64,000 nucleotides of DNA from Enterovibrio coralii (GTDB lineage: Bacteria > Pseudomonadota > Gammaproteobacteria > Enterobacterales > Vibrionaceae): NCBI RefSeq assembly GCF_001559595.1, contig NZ_LNTY01000029.1, positions 1 through 64,000 on the forward strand, read 5' to 3'. Shown here one piece after another: positions 25,631 to 36,378 of the stretch. The position numbers and the translations under genes were made by a program. The number at the start of each line of letters is the position of its first letter. Within the stretch, counting starts at the first letter, position 1. The notes under the pieces are model-generated. The model worked only from the letters and a program-made list of their open reading frames with translations. It did not search any database and had not been told where the DNA came from.

Positions 25631-26551
25631 ATGTTTAGATTAATTTTTACTCGTACACTGGAAGCAATACCAACCTTGTTGGTGTTGATTACGATTTCAT
25701 TTTTCTTGATGCGATTTGCCCCAGGAAACCCTTTTTCATCCGAAAAGCCATTGCCGCCAGAGGTAATGCAGAACATCAATGCGAAATACGGTCTGGATAA
25801 ACCATTATTCGAACAGTACACGACCTATTTAGGCAATGTTCTTCAAGGCGACTTTGGTCCGTCGTTTAAATACAAAGACTACACAGTCAATGAATTGGTT
25901 GGTGCTGCGCTGCCCGTATCAGCAAAAGTGGGTTTTTACGCCTTTATCCTCACCGTCATCTTGGGTGTGACCATAGGTACGGTGGCCGCGCTGCGGCAAA
26001 ACAGTTGGCTCGACTATTTGGTCATGTCGACCTCCATGTTTGGGGTCGTATTGCCCTCGTTCGTACTCGCCCCCGTTCTTATCTACATCTTCTCTATTGG
26101 CCTAGGCTGGCTGCCTGCGGGTGGCTGGAATGGCGGTGCTATTGAATACATGATTTTGCCGATCGTGGCGATGTCATTCCTTTATATCGCAACGTTTGCG
26201 CGTATCACTCGCGGAAGCATGATTGAAACCCTGAACAGTAACTTTATCCGTACCGCCAAAGCGAAAGGCTTGAGCATGCGTTACATCGTTATCAAGCACG
26301 CACTGCGTCCTGCCATGCTGCCAGTTGTTTCCTACATGGGCCCAGCGTTCGTCGGCATTATCACGGGCTCTGTTGTAATCGAAACCATCTTTGGTTTGCC
26401 AGGTATCGGTAAGTTGTTTGTCAACGCCGCATTTAACCGCGATTACTCGCTGGTCATGGGCGTCACCATTTTGATTGGTGCACTGTTCATCATCTTCAAC
26501 GCTATCGTTGACATCTTGTTGGCGTGGCTGGATCCGAAGATTCGTTATTGA
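25631..26551 (+). CDS. oppB: OppB, oligopeptide transporter permease
   Basis: 306-aa inner-membrane permease of the peptide ABC importer. Seen: N-terminal transmembrane helix with the family start FTRTLEAIPTLLVLITISFFLMRFAPGNPF (given in parts: residues 4-33), DxGPSFKYKDYTVNEL in the first periplasmic loop, and the ABC-coupling EAA loop at residues 195-225 (FIRTAKAKGLSMRYIVIKHALR). Six hydrophobic segments. AGGA ribosome binding site seven bases upstream of ATG. Ten bases before oppC. Confidence 0.95.
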   Translation: MFRLIFTRTLEAIPTLLVLITISFFLMRFAPGNPFSSEKPLPPEVMQNINAKYGLDKPLFEQYTTYLGNVLQGDFGPSFKYKDYTVNELVGAALPVSAKVGFYAFILTVILGVTIGTVAALRQNSWLDYLVMSTSMFGVVLPSFVLAPVLIYIFSIGLGWLPAGGWNGGAIEYMILPIVAMSFLYIATFARITRGSMIETLNSNFIRTAKAKGLSMRYIVIKHALRPAMLPVVSYMGPAFVGIITGSVVIETIFGLPGIGKLFVNAAFNRDYSLVMGVTILIGALFIIFNAIVDILLAWLDPKIRY

Positions 26552-26561
26552 GGTTTGAATT

Positions 26562-27476
26562 ATGCTATTGAAAAGAGAAGAAAATAACGAAGCTCTCGAC
26601 AATTTCTCCGCCCAGTTAGAGGTTGAGGGCCGAAGCCTTTGGCAAGATGCGCGTATCCGTTTCATGCGCAACAAAGCGGCGATGACCAGTCTGTTTATCC
26701 TGATCTGTATTACCGCTTGGGTCATCATTGGGCCTATGTTTGCAACCTATGCATTTGATGATACCGATTGGTACGCAATGCATGCTGCACCGTCATTCGG
26801 CGAAGAGGGCCATGTCTTTGGCACCGATGCGTTAGGTCGTGATTTGTATGTACGTACCCTGATTGGCGGTCAGATTTCTTTGATGGTAGGTCTAATGGGC
26901 GCGCTGGTGGCGGTGGCTATCGGTACTGTCTATGGTGCGACATCTGGCTACATTGGCGGCCGAACTGACCGTGTGATGATGCGTATTCTGGAAATTCTGA
27001 ACGCCATCCCATTCATGTTCTTGGTTATCGTATTGGTGACCTTCTTTGGTCGAAACATTGCGCTGATCTTTGTCGCGATAGGGGCCATTGCTTGGCTGGA
27101 TATGGCACGTATCGTTCGAGGCCAAACACTGAGCCTTCGTAACAAAGAGTTTATCGAAGCGGCGCACGTGAGTGGCGTAAGCACGAAGAACATTATTCTT
27201 CGTCATATTGTGCCGAACGTCTTGGGTATTGTGGCGGTTTACTCAACGCTTCTTATCCCAAGCATGATTTTGATTGAGTCTTTCCTAAGCTTCCTTGGCC
27301 TTGGTGTACAAGAGCCAATGACGAGCTGGGGAGCTTTGCTGCAAGAAGGCTCTCAGACAATGGAACTGGCTATTTGGCAGTTGGCTTTCCCAACCTTGTT
27401 TATGGTGACCACATTGCTGTGCTTCAACTATGTGGGCGATGGATTGCGTGATGCGCTGGATCCGAAGGATCGATAA
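26562..27476 (+). CDS. oppC: OppC, oligopeptide transporter permease
   Basis: 304-aa second permease, partner of OppB. Seen: cytoplasmic N-terminus (about 35 residues), GTDALGRDLYVRTLIGGQISL signature after the first helix (residues 88-107), and the EAA loop FIEAAHVSGVSTKNIILRHIVPN near residue 200; ends with GDGLRDALDPKDR, the usual C-terminus. Sequence of five to six membrane segments. Directly followed by oppD with an AAGGAGGAAGT ribosome binding site. Confidence 0.95.
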   Translation: MLLKREENNEALDNFSAQLEVEGRSLWQDARIRFMRNKAAMTSLFILICITAWVIIGPMFATYAFDDTDWYAMHAAPSFGEEGHVFGTDALGRDLYVRTLIGGQISLMVGLMGALVAVAIGTVYGATSGYIGGRTDRVMMRILEILNAIPFMFLVIVLVTFFGRNIALIFVAIGAIAWLDMARIVRGQTLSLRNKEFIEAAHVSGVSTKNIILRHIVPNVLGIVAVYSTLLIPSMILIESFLSFLGLGVQEPMTSWGALLQEGSQTMELAIWQLAFPTLFMVTTLLCFNYVGDGLRDALDPKDR

Positions 27477-27485
27477 GGAGGAAGT

Positions 27486-28451
27486 ATGAGCCTATTAGAT
27501 GTGAACGATCTACGCGTTGAGTTTAAAACCCAAGACGGGTTAGTCACCGCAGTAAATGATCTGAACTTCTCACTGAACAGTGGTGAAACACTGGGTATTG
27601 TTGGCGAGTCAGGTTCAGGTAAAAGCCAGACCGTGTTTTCCATCATGGGTCTTCTGGCGAAAAACGGCATTGTGTCAGGCAGTGCCAAATTTGAAGGACG
27701 TGAAATCCTCAATCTGCCGGAAAAAGAACTAAACAAAATCCGCGCTGAGCAGATTGCGATGATCTTCCAAGATCCGATGACGTCGCTAAACCCATTTATG
27801 AAAGTCAGCGATCAGTTGATGGAAGTCTTGATGCTGCACAAAGGCATGGGTAAAGCACAGGCATTTGAAGAATCTGTGCGCATGCTAGAAGCGGTAAAAA
27901 TTCCAGAAGCGCGTAAGCGTATTACCATGTACCCGCATGAGTTTTCGGGTGGTATGCGACAGCGTGTGATGATTGCGATGGCACTGCTTTGCAGACCAAA
28001 ACTCTTGATTGCCGATGAGCCAACAACGGCACTTGATGTGACGGTTCAAGCCCAGATCATGGAGCTGCTGAACGAGCTGAAATCGGAATTTAATACAGCA
28101 ATCATCATGATAACGCACGACTTGGGTGTGGTAGCAGGTTCGTGTGACAAGGTGCTGGTCATGTACGCTGGTCGCACCATGGAATACGGCAAGGTAGATG
28201 AAATCTTCTACACGCCAAGCCACCCATACACGGAAGGCTTGCTCAAGGCTATCCCGCGTCTGGATACGGAAGGGGAAGTGTTGCCGACCATTCCGGGTAA
28301 CCCGCCAAACTTGCTGAAATTGCCACCGGGCTGTCCGTATCAAGATCGTTGTCACCGCGTTTCAGACCGCTGTAAGAGTGAATCGCCAATTTTGACGCCA
28401 TATGAAAATGGCCGTTTGCGTGCATGTTTTTCTAATGTGGAGGCTTGGTAA
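27486..28451 (+). CDS. oppD: OppD, oligopeptide transporter ATP-binding subunit
   Basis: 321-aa ABC ATPase. Seen: Walker A GESGSGKS, Q-loop MIFQDPMTSLNP, ABC signature FSGGMRQR, Walker B LLIADEPTTALD and switch His in ITHDLGV; the C-terminal oligopeptide-transporter extension has the cysteines of an Fe-S or zinc cluster (CPYQDRC, CKSE, CFSN). Works as heterodimer with OppF beneath OppBC. Its TAA overlaps the oppF ATG. Confidence 0.96.
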   Translation: MSLLDVNDLRVEFKTQDGLVTAVNDLNFSLNSGETLGIVGESGSGKSQTVFSIMGLLAKNGIVSGSAKFEGREILNLPEKELNKIRAEQIAMIFQDPMTSLNPFMKVSDQLMEVLMLHKGMGKAQAFEESVRMLEAVKIPEARKRITMYPHEFSGGMRQRVMIAMALLCRPKLLIADEPTTALDVTVQAQIMELLNELKSEFNTAIIMITHDLGVVAGSCDKVLVMYAGRTMEYGKVDEIFYTPSHPYTEGLLKAIPRLDTEGEVLPTIPGNPPNLLKLPPGCPYQDRCHRVSDRCKSESPILTPYENGRLRACFSNVEAW

Positions 28452-29446
28452 TGAGTGCTGTAGAAAAGAAGCTTCTGCTGGATATCAAAGACTTAAAAGT
28501 TCACTTCAACATCGCATCAAAGTCAGCATGGCCGTGGGCAAAGCCTGGCGTGCTGAAAGCCGTTGATGGCGTAAACATCCGTCTGTATGAAGGCGAAACA
28601 CTGGGTGTGGTGGGTGAGTCTGGTTGTGGTAAATCCACGTTTGCGCGCGCTGTCATTGGTTTGGTTGAAGCGACTGAAGGCAATGTGGTGTGGCTAGGTA
28701 ACGACCTGACGACATTGGATGCGAAGTCGATGCGTGAAAAACGCAAAGAAATCCAAATGATTTTCCAAGACCCGCTTGCGTCGTTGAACCCGCGTATGAC
28801 GGTCGGTGACATCATTGCTGAGCCTCTTAAAACCTTCTATCCAGAATTGTCTAAGGAAGAAGTGAAGCAAGAAGTGCAGTTGATGATGAATCGTGTGGGT
28901 TTGCTGCCAAACGTGATCAACCGCTATCCGCATGAATTCTCGGGTGGTCAGTGTCAGCGTATCGGTATTGCTCGTGCGCTGATCCTAAAACCTAAGCTGG
29001 TGATTTGTGATGAACCCGTGTCTGCATTGGACGTGTCAATCCAAGCGCAGGTGGTAAATCTTCTGAAAGAGCTTCAGAAAGAAATGGGCCTTAGCTTGAT
29101 TTTCATCGCCCACGACTTGTCAGTTGTTAAGCACATTTCTGACCGTGTGTTGGTGATGTATTTGGGTAATGCGGTGGAACTGGCAGAAGGTAAAGCACTG
29201 TTCGACAACCCGAAACACCCTTATACCAAGGCGTTGATGTCAGCCGTTCCTATCCCTGATCCTAAGCTTGAACGTTCAAAGACGATTCAGCTTTTGGAAG
29301 GAGAATTGCCATCGCCAATGAATCCGCCATCGGGGTGTGTGTTCCGCACGCGTTGTCCGCAGGCAACCGCATCCTGTGCGGAGGAAAAACCGCGCTTGAA
29401 AGGAACGGATCACCACGCCGTTTCTTGTACACAGGTCTTTTTATAA
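28451..29446 (+). CDS. oppF: OppF, oligopeptide transporter ATP-binding subunit
   Basis: 331-aa second ABC ATPase of the peptide importer. Seen: Walker A GESGCGKS, MIFQDPLASLNPRMTVGD, signature FSGGQCQR, Walker B LVICDEPVSALD, HDLSVV switch, and the C-terminal CVFRTRCPQATASCAEEKP cluster region. The ATG at 28451 overlaps the oppD stop (TAATG) and gives the standard start; an in-frame codon at 28445 is less likely. Last gene of the operon, followed by a terminator. Confidence 0.96.
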   Translation: MSAVEKKLLLDIKDLKVHFNIASKSAWPWAKPGVLKAVDGVNIRLYEGETLGVVGESGCGKSTFARAVIGLVEATEGNVVWLGNDLTTLDAKSMREKRKEIQMIFQDPLASLNPRMTVGDIIAEPLKTFYPELSKEEVKQEVQLMMNRVGLLPNVINRYPHEFSGGQCQRIGIARALILKPKLVICDEPVSALDVSIQAQVVNLLKELQKEMGLSLIFIAHDLSVVKHISDRVLVMYLGNAVELAEGKALFDNPKHPYTKALMSAVPIPDPKLERSKTIQLLEGELPSPMNPPSGCVFRTRCPQATASCAEEKPRLKGTDHHAVSCTQVFL

Positions 29447-29452
29447 AGAAGA

Positions 29453-29474
29453 AAGGCAGGGGAGACCCTGCCTT
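29453..29474. terminator. Terminator after oppF
   Basis: AAGGCAGGG/CCCTGCCTT with GAGA loop followed by TTCTTTTT on the plus strand; on the minus strand TCTTCTTT follows, so it may also end the permease gene. Confidence 0.88.
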
Positions 29475-29503
29475 TTCTTTTTCCAACTTATCTGTCGTTT
29501 CCC

Positions 29504-30439
29504 TTAGCCAAAGAGGTAGCCGTACAGGAACCCCGCCGATACGGCCATACCGAGCACGACGACAAGGAACGCTGCGATCATCTGATTCTTAAACAGAGAT
29601 TTCAGCAAAATCACCTCGGTCAGGCTTGCCCCAGCACTACCGATAATCAATGCCATGACCGACCCCATCGCCATGCCTTTTTGCACCAATGCGGCACTCA
29701 TCGGGATGACGGCAGAAGCTCGAATGTACAAAGGAATACCGATCACCGCTGCGATTGGGATGGCGTACCATTTGTCTGCACCCGCGTATTCCGCGATCAA
29801 TTCTGTTGGAACAAAACCGTAAATCACTGAGCCGAGCGTAATACTGAGCACGAGATAAGGAAGCACCTGTTTAAAATCTTTCCACGTTGAGTGCCACACA
29901 CGTAACCAACGGTTGTCCTTTTTCTCCGGCGTAGCATCAGAATCACAGCCTTTGTCTTTGTTGCAGTTGGATGCATTTGGTGTTTCAAATGCCTCTTCGC
30001 GCACGTATTTATCAAAACCAAAGTATTCCAGTGTATATCCGCTTGCGATAGACACAGTCATGGCCACAGAGAAGTAGAACACGGCAACATCAAGACCAAA
30101 CGTCACAACAAACAGCCCAATCACGACAGGGTTTAGCAGTGGGCTTGCAAACAGGAACACCATCATTGGGCCAAAACCTGCTCGGGCGCGAAGAAGACCT
30201 TTCAAAAACGGGATGGTTGAGCACGAGCAAAATGGCGTAATGGAACCCAATAGCGCAGCAATGACGTAGCCCTTACCATTGCGCGAACTCAAAATGGATT
30301 GGATTTTTGCTGGTGTAATGTATTCCTGTAATACGCCAACCAAATAGCTGATAGAAAGAAAGAGAATGGTGAGCTCCACCGCAAGGACGGTAAACATGTC
30401 TGCGGCGTCTTTTAGCATGATAATGAATTCTGGTGACAT
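29504..30439 (-). CDS. YraQ/ArsP-type permease, downstream copy
   Basis: 311-aa integral membrane protein of the DUF318/permease family (YraQ, ArsP). About eight hydrophobic segments in two halves joined by a hydrophilic loop (residues 148-175) with two Cys. Family marks: LQEYITPAKIQ near residue 38, GSITPFCSCSTIPFLKGL near residue 65 (CxC at the membrane face) and the repeated GSAGASLTEVILLKSLFKNQM near residue 268. ArsP exports trivalent methylated arsenicals through such cysteines; other members are uncharacterised, so substrate is open. Good GGAGG ribosome binding site six bases before ATG 30439. It is a close paralogue of the gene just upstream, clearly a tandem duplication. Confidence 0.85.
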   Translation of the reverse strand: MSPEFIIMLKDAADMFTVLAVELTILFLSISYLVGVLQEYITPAKIQSILSSRNGKGYVIAALLGSITPFCSCSTIPFLKGLLRARAGFGPMMVFLFASPLLNPVVIGLFVVTFGLDVAVFYFSVAMTVSIASGYTLEYFGFDKYVREEAFETPNASNCNKDKGCDSDATPEKKDNRWLRVWHSTWKDFKQVLPYLVLSITLGSVIYGFVPTELIAEYAGADKWYAIPIAAVIGIPLYIRASAVIPMSAALVQKGMAMGSVMALIIGSAGASLTEVILLKSLFKNQMIAAFLVVVLGMAVSAGFLYGYLFG

Positions 30440-30565
30440 CCTTAACCTCCAGAGAACAGTCTGTTGATGGGTGATCAGTCACGACTCTCGGTGACCTTTA
30501 ATCTAATTTACTGGTAATATCGAAACATTAAGTTTGCCTCGTTGCTAGATTGTTGAGGCGTAGCC

Positions 30566-30589
30566 AAAGGCAGGGACATCCCTGCCTTT
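30566..30589. terminator. Hairpin between the two permease genes
   Basis: AAAGGCAGGG/CCCTGCCTTT, ten pairs, ACAT loop. It follows the stop of the upstream permease by 20 bases on the minus strand but lacks a T run in that direction (TTTT only on the plus side), so it may be a partial terminator or mRNA stem. The GGCAGGG stem is the same as in the hairpin after oppF. Confidence 0.55.
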
Positions 30590-30609
30590 GTTTTCACATC
30601 TGTTGGGCA

Positions 30610-31674
30610 TTAGCCGAACAGATAGGTGTAAAGGAATCCTGCGGCGATCGCCATGCCTAGAATGACGGTGAGGAACGCTGCAATCATTTGGTTTTTAAAC
30701 AGTGACTTCAGCAAAATCACTTCCGTCAAACTTGCCCCTGCACTGCCGATAATCAACGCCATCACCGAACCCATGGCCATGCCTTTTTTCACTAGCGCGG
30801 CACTCAGTGGAATAACGGCTTCAGCGCGAATGTACAGTGGAATACCGATAATCGCGGCGACTGGGATGGCATACCAGGTCGCGTTGCCAGCGTATTTCGC
30901 AATCAAGTCTGTTGGGATAAATCCATAGATGAATGAACCCACAGAGATACCCAGTAACAAGTAAGGCAGTACCTGTTTAAAGTCTTTCCACGTTGAACGC
31001 CATACGCGTACCCAACGGCTTTCTTCTTTTACTGTCATGGTTGCTTGACCATTTGCGTTCACCTCGACGTCTGCGGTTGCACAGCAAGACACTGGCTCAG
31101 GTTTCGCATCACAGCATGATGTGACGGGTGCTGGTTTTTCATCGCAGCAAGATGTCTTTTCCACTTTCTCTGCTTTTTCGCCACACGAGGTGCCGCAACC
31201 AGACGAAGACTCTGTGGTTTCATACGCCTCTTTACGCACGTATTTCTCGAAACCCAACTTTTCAAGTGCATAACCGCTGATGACAGAAACAGACATGGCA
31301 ATCGCGAAGTAGAACACCGCCACATCGACACCAAAGGTCACGACGAACAAACCGATGATGACTGGGTTAAGCAGTGGGCTGGCGAACAAGAACACCATCA
31401 TTGGGCCAAAGCCAGCTCGGGCACGCAGCAATCCCTTCAAAAATGGGATAGTTGAACACGAGCAAAACGGCGTGATAGAGCCAAGCAGTGCTGCAACGAA
31501 ATAGCCTTTGCCGTTTCTTGAACTCAAAATGGACTGAATTTTTGCTGGTGTAATGTACTCCTGCAGAATGCCCACAAGGTAGCTAATAGCAAGAAACAGG
31601 ATAGTCAGCTCGACTGCGAGAAAGGCAAACATGTTCGCCGCTTCTTTTAACATGGTGATGAACTCTGGTGACAT
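30610..31674 (-). CDS. YraQ/ArsP-type permease with Cys-Cys-rich loop, upstream copy
   Basis: 354-aa paralogue of the neighbouring permease with the same membrane segments and ITPFCSCSTIPF motif. Its central cytoplasmic loop is 45 residues longer and carries eight cysteines in 39 residues: two single (160, 164) and three Cys-Cys pairs (176/177, 187/188, 197/198) spaced ten to eleven residues apart in KPxPVxSCC-type units. I infer a soft-metal or metalloid binding loop, which supports a role in arsenic or metal export. ATG 31674 is chosen (GAGG six bases upstream; same MSPEF start as the paralogue); ATG 31677 is too close to the ribosome binding site. A palindromic operator lies just upstream. 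Confidence 0.85.
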   Translation of the reverse strand: MSPEFITMLKEAANMFAFLAVELTILFLAISYLVGILQEYITPAKIQSILSSRNGKGYFVAALLGSITPFCSCSTIPFLKGLLRARAGFGPMMVFLFASPLLNPVIIGLFVVTFGVDVAVFYFAIAMSVSVISGYALEKLGFEKYVRKEAYETTESSSGCGTSCGEKAEKVEKTSCCDEKPAPVTSCCDAKPEPVSCCATADVEVNANGQATMTVKEESRWVRVWRSTWKDFKQVLPYLLLGISVGSFIYGFIPTDLIAKYAGNATWYAIPVAAIIGIPLYIRAEAVIPLSAALVKKGMAMGSVMALIIGSAGASLTEVILLKSLFKNQMIAAFLTVILGMAIAAGFLYTYLFG

Positions 31675-31695
31675 CATAAACCTCTAGAAAACTTC

Positions 31696-31715
31696 ATTTC
31701 GATTTTTATCGAAAT
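31696..31715 (-). promoter_or_regulatory. Palindromic operator candidate upstream of the permease pair
   Basis: Perfect inverted repeat ATTTCGAT-TTTT-ATCGAAAT, 8-4-8, ending 22 bases before the start codon. On the minus strand an A/T-rich TTATATTT lies next to it, so it would overlap the -10/start region. The shape fits an ArsR/SmtB- or other small-repressor site; the regulator gene is not in the window. Confidence 0.6.
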
Positions 31716-31802
31716 ATAAAGATGAACGAGGTTGCCGTCAATACCACATTTCCAGAAAATTGGAAATTAATGTGCGAGATAGATATATCCCATTGATAAA
31801 AA

Positions 31803-31826
31803 AGCCTTCTTTGAAGAAGGCTTTTT
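31803..31826. terminator. Bidirectional terminator after roxA
   Basis: AGCCTTCT/AGAAGGCT with TTGA loop, flanked by AAAAAA on the left and TTTT on the right; follows roxA on the minus strand. Confidence 0.88.
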
Positions 31827-31874
31827 AGTGAAAATTTTATGTCAGTGACACGAGAAGGTGCATCTGGGCAACGG

Positions 31875-33006
31875 TTATGCTTGCGGGTACCACAAACCTT
31901 GGTTGCAAAGATCGAGCAGCAGAGCTAAAACAGCCGGGTTATTGGCCAGTGGACCCAACTCGTCAATAGAGAAGTCTTCGAAATCACACAGCACTTTACC
32001 GAATGTCTCGCAGCCTTCTGGCAGGTCGATGGTCTCACCATTAATGAAAACAACGCCTGGGTTGTTCTCGTGGTAGAGCGCTTTCATACCTGACACTTTT
32101 TCAAGGAATAAGCCGTCTGCCAAGAATTGTTGCAGCTCGTCAGATTGCCATGGTGGATCAGCTGGCATAATGTCTAGCTCGTGGCGAGAGGTGCTCAATT
32201 GCTCACCCATCCAACGCGCTTTTGCATCTTCATCGTTGATAAGCTTCATCAGCATATCATTCAGGGCATTGTATTCCGCTTTCGGGATCATGCGTGATGG
32301 TCACGGGTTTGAAGCTCAGGGTTGTAGTAGTGAACGTCGCCTTTGTCGTTCGCAATGATGTAGTCTGCGTAACCGTTCAGTAGCTCTTGCTTCTTCGGTG
32401 AGCGGTAGCCAATCGAGTAGCTCAGAGACACGTCGATGGTATTCCCTTCATGTGGGAAACCTGGCGGGATGTAAAGAATATCACCCGGCTCTAGAATCTC
32501 ATCAATGATAGGGTCGAAGCCTTCAATCTGACGCAGACCTGTGTGGTGGTTGGCATCTTTATATTCGCCTTTGTCACCGACACGCCAGCGACGCTTACCC
32601 ATACCCTGACAGATAAACACGTCGTACTGGTCGATGTGTGGACCCACGCCACCTTCTGGCATTGAAAGGCAAATCATCACATCATCAAACAGCCAATTTG
32701 GCAGACCACGGAAGGGTTCTGCGAATGCGCGCAGTCCCGGGTGCCAGTGGTTAGCCGCTTGAACGATAAGCTGAGAGTGTGTGTCTGGGAAGGTTTCAAA
32801 GCTCTCGAAGGGACCGTGCTGTACTTGCCAGTCGCCATCCACGTTTGAAACAAAGCGAGAGTCGATTTCTTCTTCCATCGCCAGACCTGCAACTTCATCA
32901 GGCTGATTGGGTCTTCAAAATCAACAAAGCCGTTTTTGATCACGACAGGCTCTTTGTGCCAGAAGCGAGTTAGGAACTCGTCCAGATCGAAATTTAACTG
33001 ATACAT
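31875..33006 (-). CDS. roxA: RoxA (YcfD), ribosomal protein L16 arginine hydroxylase (two frameshifts)
   Basis: Fe(II)/2-oxoglutarate oxygenase of the JmjC/cupin type that hydroxylates an arginine of ribosomal protein L16. Seen: N-terminal FLTRFWHKEPVVIKNGF, the iron-binding GPHIDQYDVF (HxD) near residue 125, GDILYIPPGFPHEG with the distal His near residue 190, and the C-terminal winged-helix-like region beginning SRHELDIMPADPPW. In the raw sequence it falls into three pieces. Breaks: near 32901, where DPISPDEVAGLAMEEE needs one extra base in AGCCTGAT, and at 32291/32292, where the stop in CACGCATGA disappears if one base is added (HHAMIPKAEY). With both repaired the protein is 377 aa, the expected size. 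Located beside purB as in relatives. Confidence 0.9.
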
Positions 33007-33101
33007 AGGGGTAACGCGGTTACTTGAAATTGGGGGTGAGTATAACCGCAAACGGCGGAGATAGGCAGTTTTCGACGAGAAAGGGCGGTAAACAGGCAAT
33101 A

Positions 33102-33127
33102 AAAAAGCCCGTCGAAACGGGCTTTTT
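33102..33127. terminator. Terminator of purB
   Basis: AAAAAGCCCGT/ACGGGCTTTTT with CGAA tetraloop; T runs on both strands. It lies 20 bases beyond the purB stop on the minus strand. Confidence 0.92.
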
Positions 33128-33146
33128 GAAAGAAGGAACGACGTGC

Positions 33147-34532
<1,386 letters not shown>

Positions 34533-34538
34533 TTAATA

Positions 34539-35159
34539 TTACGAATTTCGGGCTAGGATAATTTTGGCCTGCTCAATCATTTGCTTGCGGCCGAAGATAA
34601 GGTGACGACGTTTGCCGCCAACTTGGCGCCAAAGCACAGCACTGCGAATGCCAGACAGCAGAAGCGCACGAACCTTGTGCTGAACGCCAGTCTGTTGCAA
34701 CTGCGCAGGTGTACCAGTGACCTGAATACGAGGGCCCAATGGGCTGATGGTATCCAGATAAATGCTGGCGAGGTTGCTGATCATTTGATCATCAAGCAGG
34801 TCAAAGTGTTGGATTTGGCGCTGGACGGTCTCAATGCGATCGCCAAGCTGAGCAAGGCTATCACGACGACCAGAAAGCTTGCGCTCCAGCGCCAGAAGGT
34901 TGATCAGATAACGGGTAAGCTCACTGCCACCCGGACTGTTATCTAACTCATTAATAAGGGTATTCAAACCCACTGTGAGGTTTTCTTCATTGCCGAAAAC
35001 CTCCAGTGTAGAAGCAGGGTTAGTGACGATAATACTGTTCAGGCTTGCGCTTAGTGCGTCATAGTCACAGCTTCCTGAACGGGCAACGTCCTGTACCAAT
35101 TTGACGGACTGACAGATACTTGCGAATGCGATAGTACGATCAAACAAAGTATTAGCCAC
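34539..35159 (-). CDS. hflD: HflD, high-frequency lysogenization protein homologue
   Basis: 206-aa, mostly helical, peripheral membrane-associated protein. In E. coli HflD influences lambda lysogeny by binding CII; its normal cell role is not known. Seen: N-terminal [39 protein letters not shown] near residue 65, and the C-terminal [30 protein letters not shown] signature (residues 168-197, quoted in part). Conserved position between mnmA and purB; starts 13 bases after the mnmA stop. Confidence 0.93.
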   Translation of the reverse strand: MANTLFDRTIAFASICQSVKLVQDVARSGSCDYDALSASLNSIIVTNPASTLEVFGNEENLTVGLNTLINELDNSPGGSELTRYLINLLALERKLSGRRDSLAQLGDRIETVQRQIQHFDLLDDQMISNLASIYLDTISPLGPRIQVTGTPAQLQQTGVQHKVRALLLSGIRSAVLWRQVGGKRRHLIFGRKQMIEQAKIILARNS

Positions 35160-35172
35160 TGATTATTGCTCC

Positions 35173-36285
35173 TTAAATACGCTGCTCGATGATGCCGCCA
35201 CCTAGGCAAACATCACCGCTGTAAAATACCGCAGATTGACCAGGGGTAACCGCTGCTTGCGGTTCATCAAAGATCACTTTGATGTGGTCTCCATCAATTG
35301 GCTCGATGGTACATGATATGTCGGTCTGGCGGTATCGCGTTTTTACGGTGCACTTCAATGGTTCGGTAATTGTTTCACGATCTACCCAGTGCAGTTGGCC
35401 TGCAACCAAGCCGTTCGAGAAAAGGCGAGGGTGATCACTACCTTGCGCGACGATCAGTACATTGCGTTCAACGTCTTTGTCGACAACATACCAAGGTGCT
35501 TCGTTGCCGTTGCCACCTTTTTGACCACCAATAAGAAGACCTTTACGCTGACCCAGCGTGTGGTACATCAAACCTTGGTGTTCGCCAATCGCATCGCCGT
35601 CTACTGTCTCAATCACACCAGGTTGTGCTGGCAGGTACTTTGACAGGAAGTCAGTGAATTTACGCTCACCGATAAAACAAATACCGGTCGAGTCTTTCTT
35701 CTTAGCCGTAATCAGATCTTGCTCTTCAGCAATACGGCGTACTTCTGGTTTTTCCAGATCGCCAACTGGGAACAGGCTGCGTGCAACTTGCTCGTGGCTC
35801 AGGGTGTACAGGAAGTAGCTCTGATCTTTGTTGCTATCAAGGCCGCGCAACATTTGCGCTTTTTCGCCTTCCTGAGTAGGGAAGGTACGACGCACGTAGT
35901 GACCCATCGCAATGTAGTCTGCGTCCAATACTTCATCCGCAAACTCAAGGAATGCTTTGAATTTAATTTCTTTGTTGCACAGGATGTCCGGGTTCGGCGT
36001 ACGACCTGCCTTGTACTCGGTCAGGAAGTGCTCGAAGACGTTGTCCCAGTACTCCGCGGCGAAGTTGATGGTGTGCAAGTGGATGCCCAACTTGTCACAA
36101 ACGGCCTGTGCATCGGCCAGATCTTCCGCTGCCGAACAGTACTCGTTGTTATCATCTTCTTCCCAGTTTTTCATGAAAAGGCCTTCTACCTGATAGCCTT
36201 GTTGCTTCAGTAGGTAAGCGGACACTGAGGAGTCGACGCCGCCGGACATACCGACAATAACTTTTTTGCTGCTGTTATCTGACAT
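35173..36285 (-). CDS. mnmA: MnmA, tRNA-specific 2-thiouridylase
   Basis: 370-aa enzyme that thiolates U34 of tRNA-Lys, -Glu and -Gln, receiving sulfur through the Tus relay. Seen: PP-loop [14 protein letters not shown] near residue 14, the first catalytic Cys in [13 protein letters not shown] near residue 103, the second in [10 protein letters not shown] near residue 200, and [10 protein letters not shown] between. First gene of the operon with hflD and purB. No irregularity in frame. Confidence 0.97.
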   Translation of the reverse strand: MSDNSSKKVIVGMSGGVDSSVSAYLLKQQGYQVEGLFMKNWEEDDNNEYCSAAEDLADAQAVCDKLGIHLHTINFAAEYWDNVFEHFLTEYKAGRTPNPDILCNKEIKFKAFLEFADEVLDADYIAMGHYVRRTFPTQEGEKAQMLRGLDSNKDQSYFLYTLSHEQVARSLFPVGDLEKPEVRRIAEEQDLITAKKKDSTGICFIGERKFTDFLSKYLPAQPGVIETVDGDAIGEHQGLMYHTLGQRKGLLIGGQKGGNGNEAPWYVVDKDVERNVLIVAQGSDHPRLFSNGLVAGQLHWVDRETITEPLKCTVKTRYRQTDISCTIEPIDGDHIKVIFDEPQAAVTPGQSAVFYSGDVCLGGGIIEQRI

Positions 36286-36378
36286 GACGAAATATCTAGT
36301 TCCAAATGAATCGGGGGCAGAGTTTAACAGAAAGATTTACGCTGATACAGATGAGATGTAAGTCACAAACTGTTTGTT

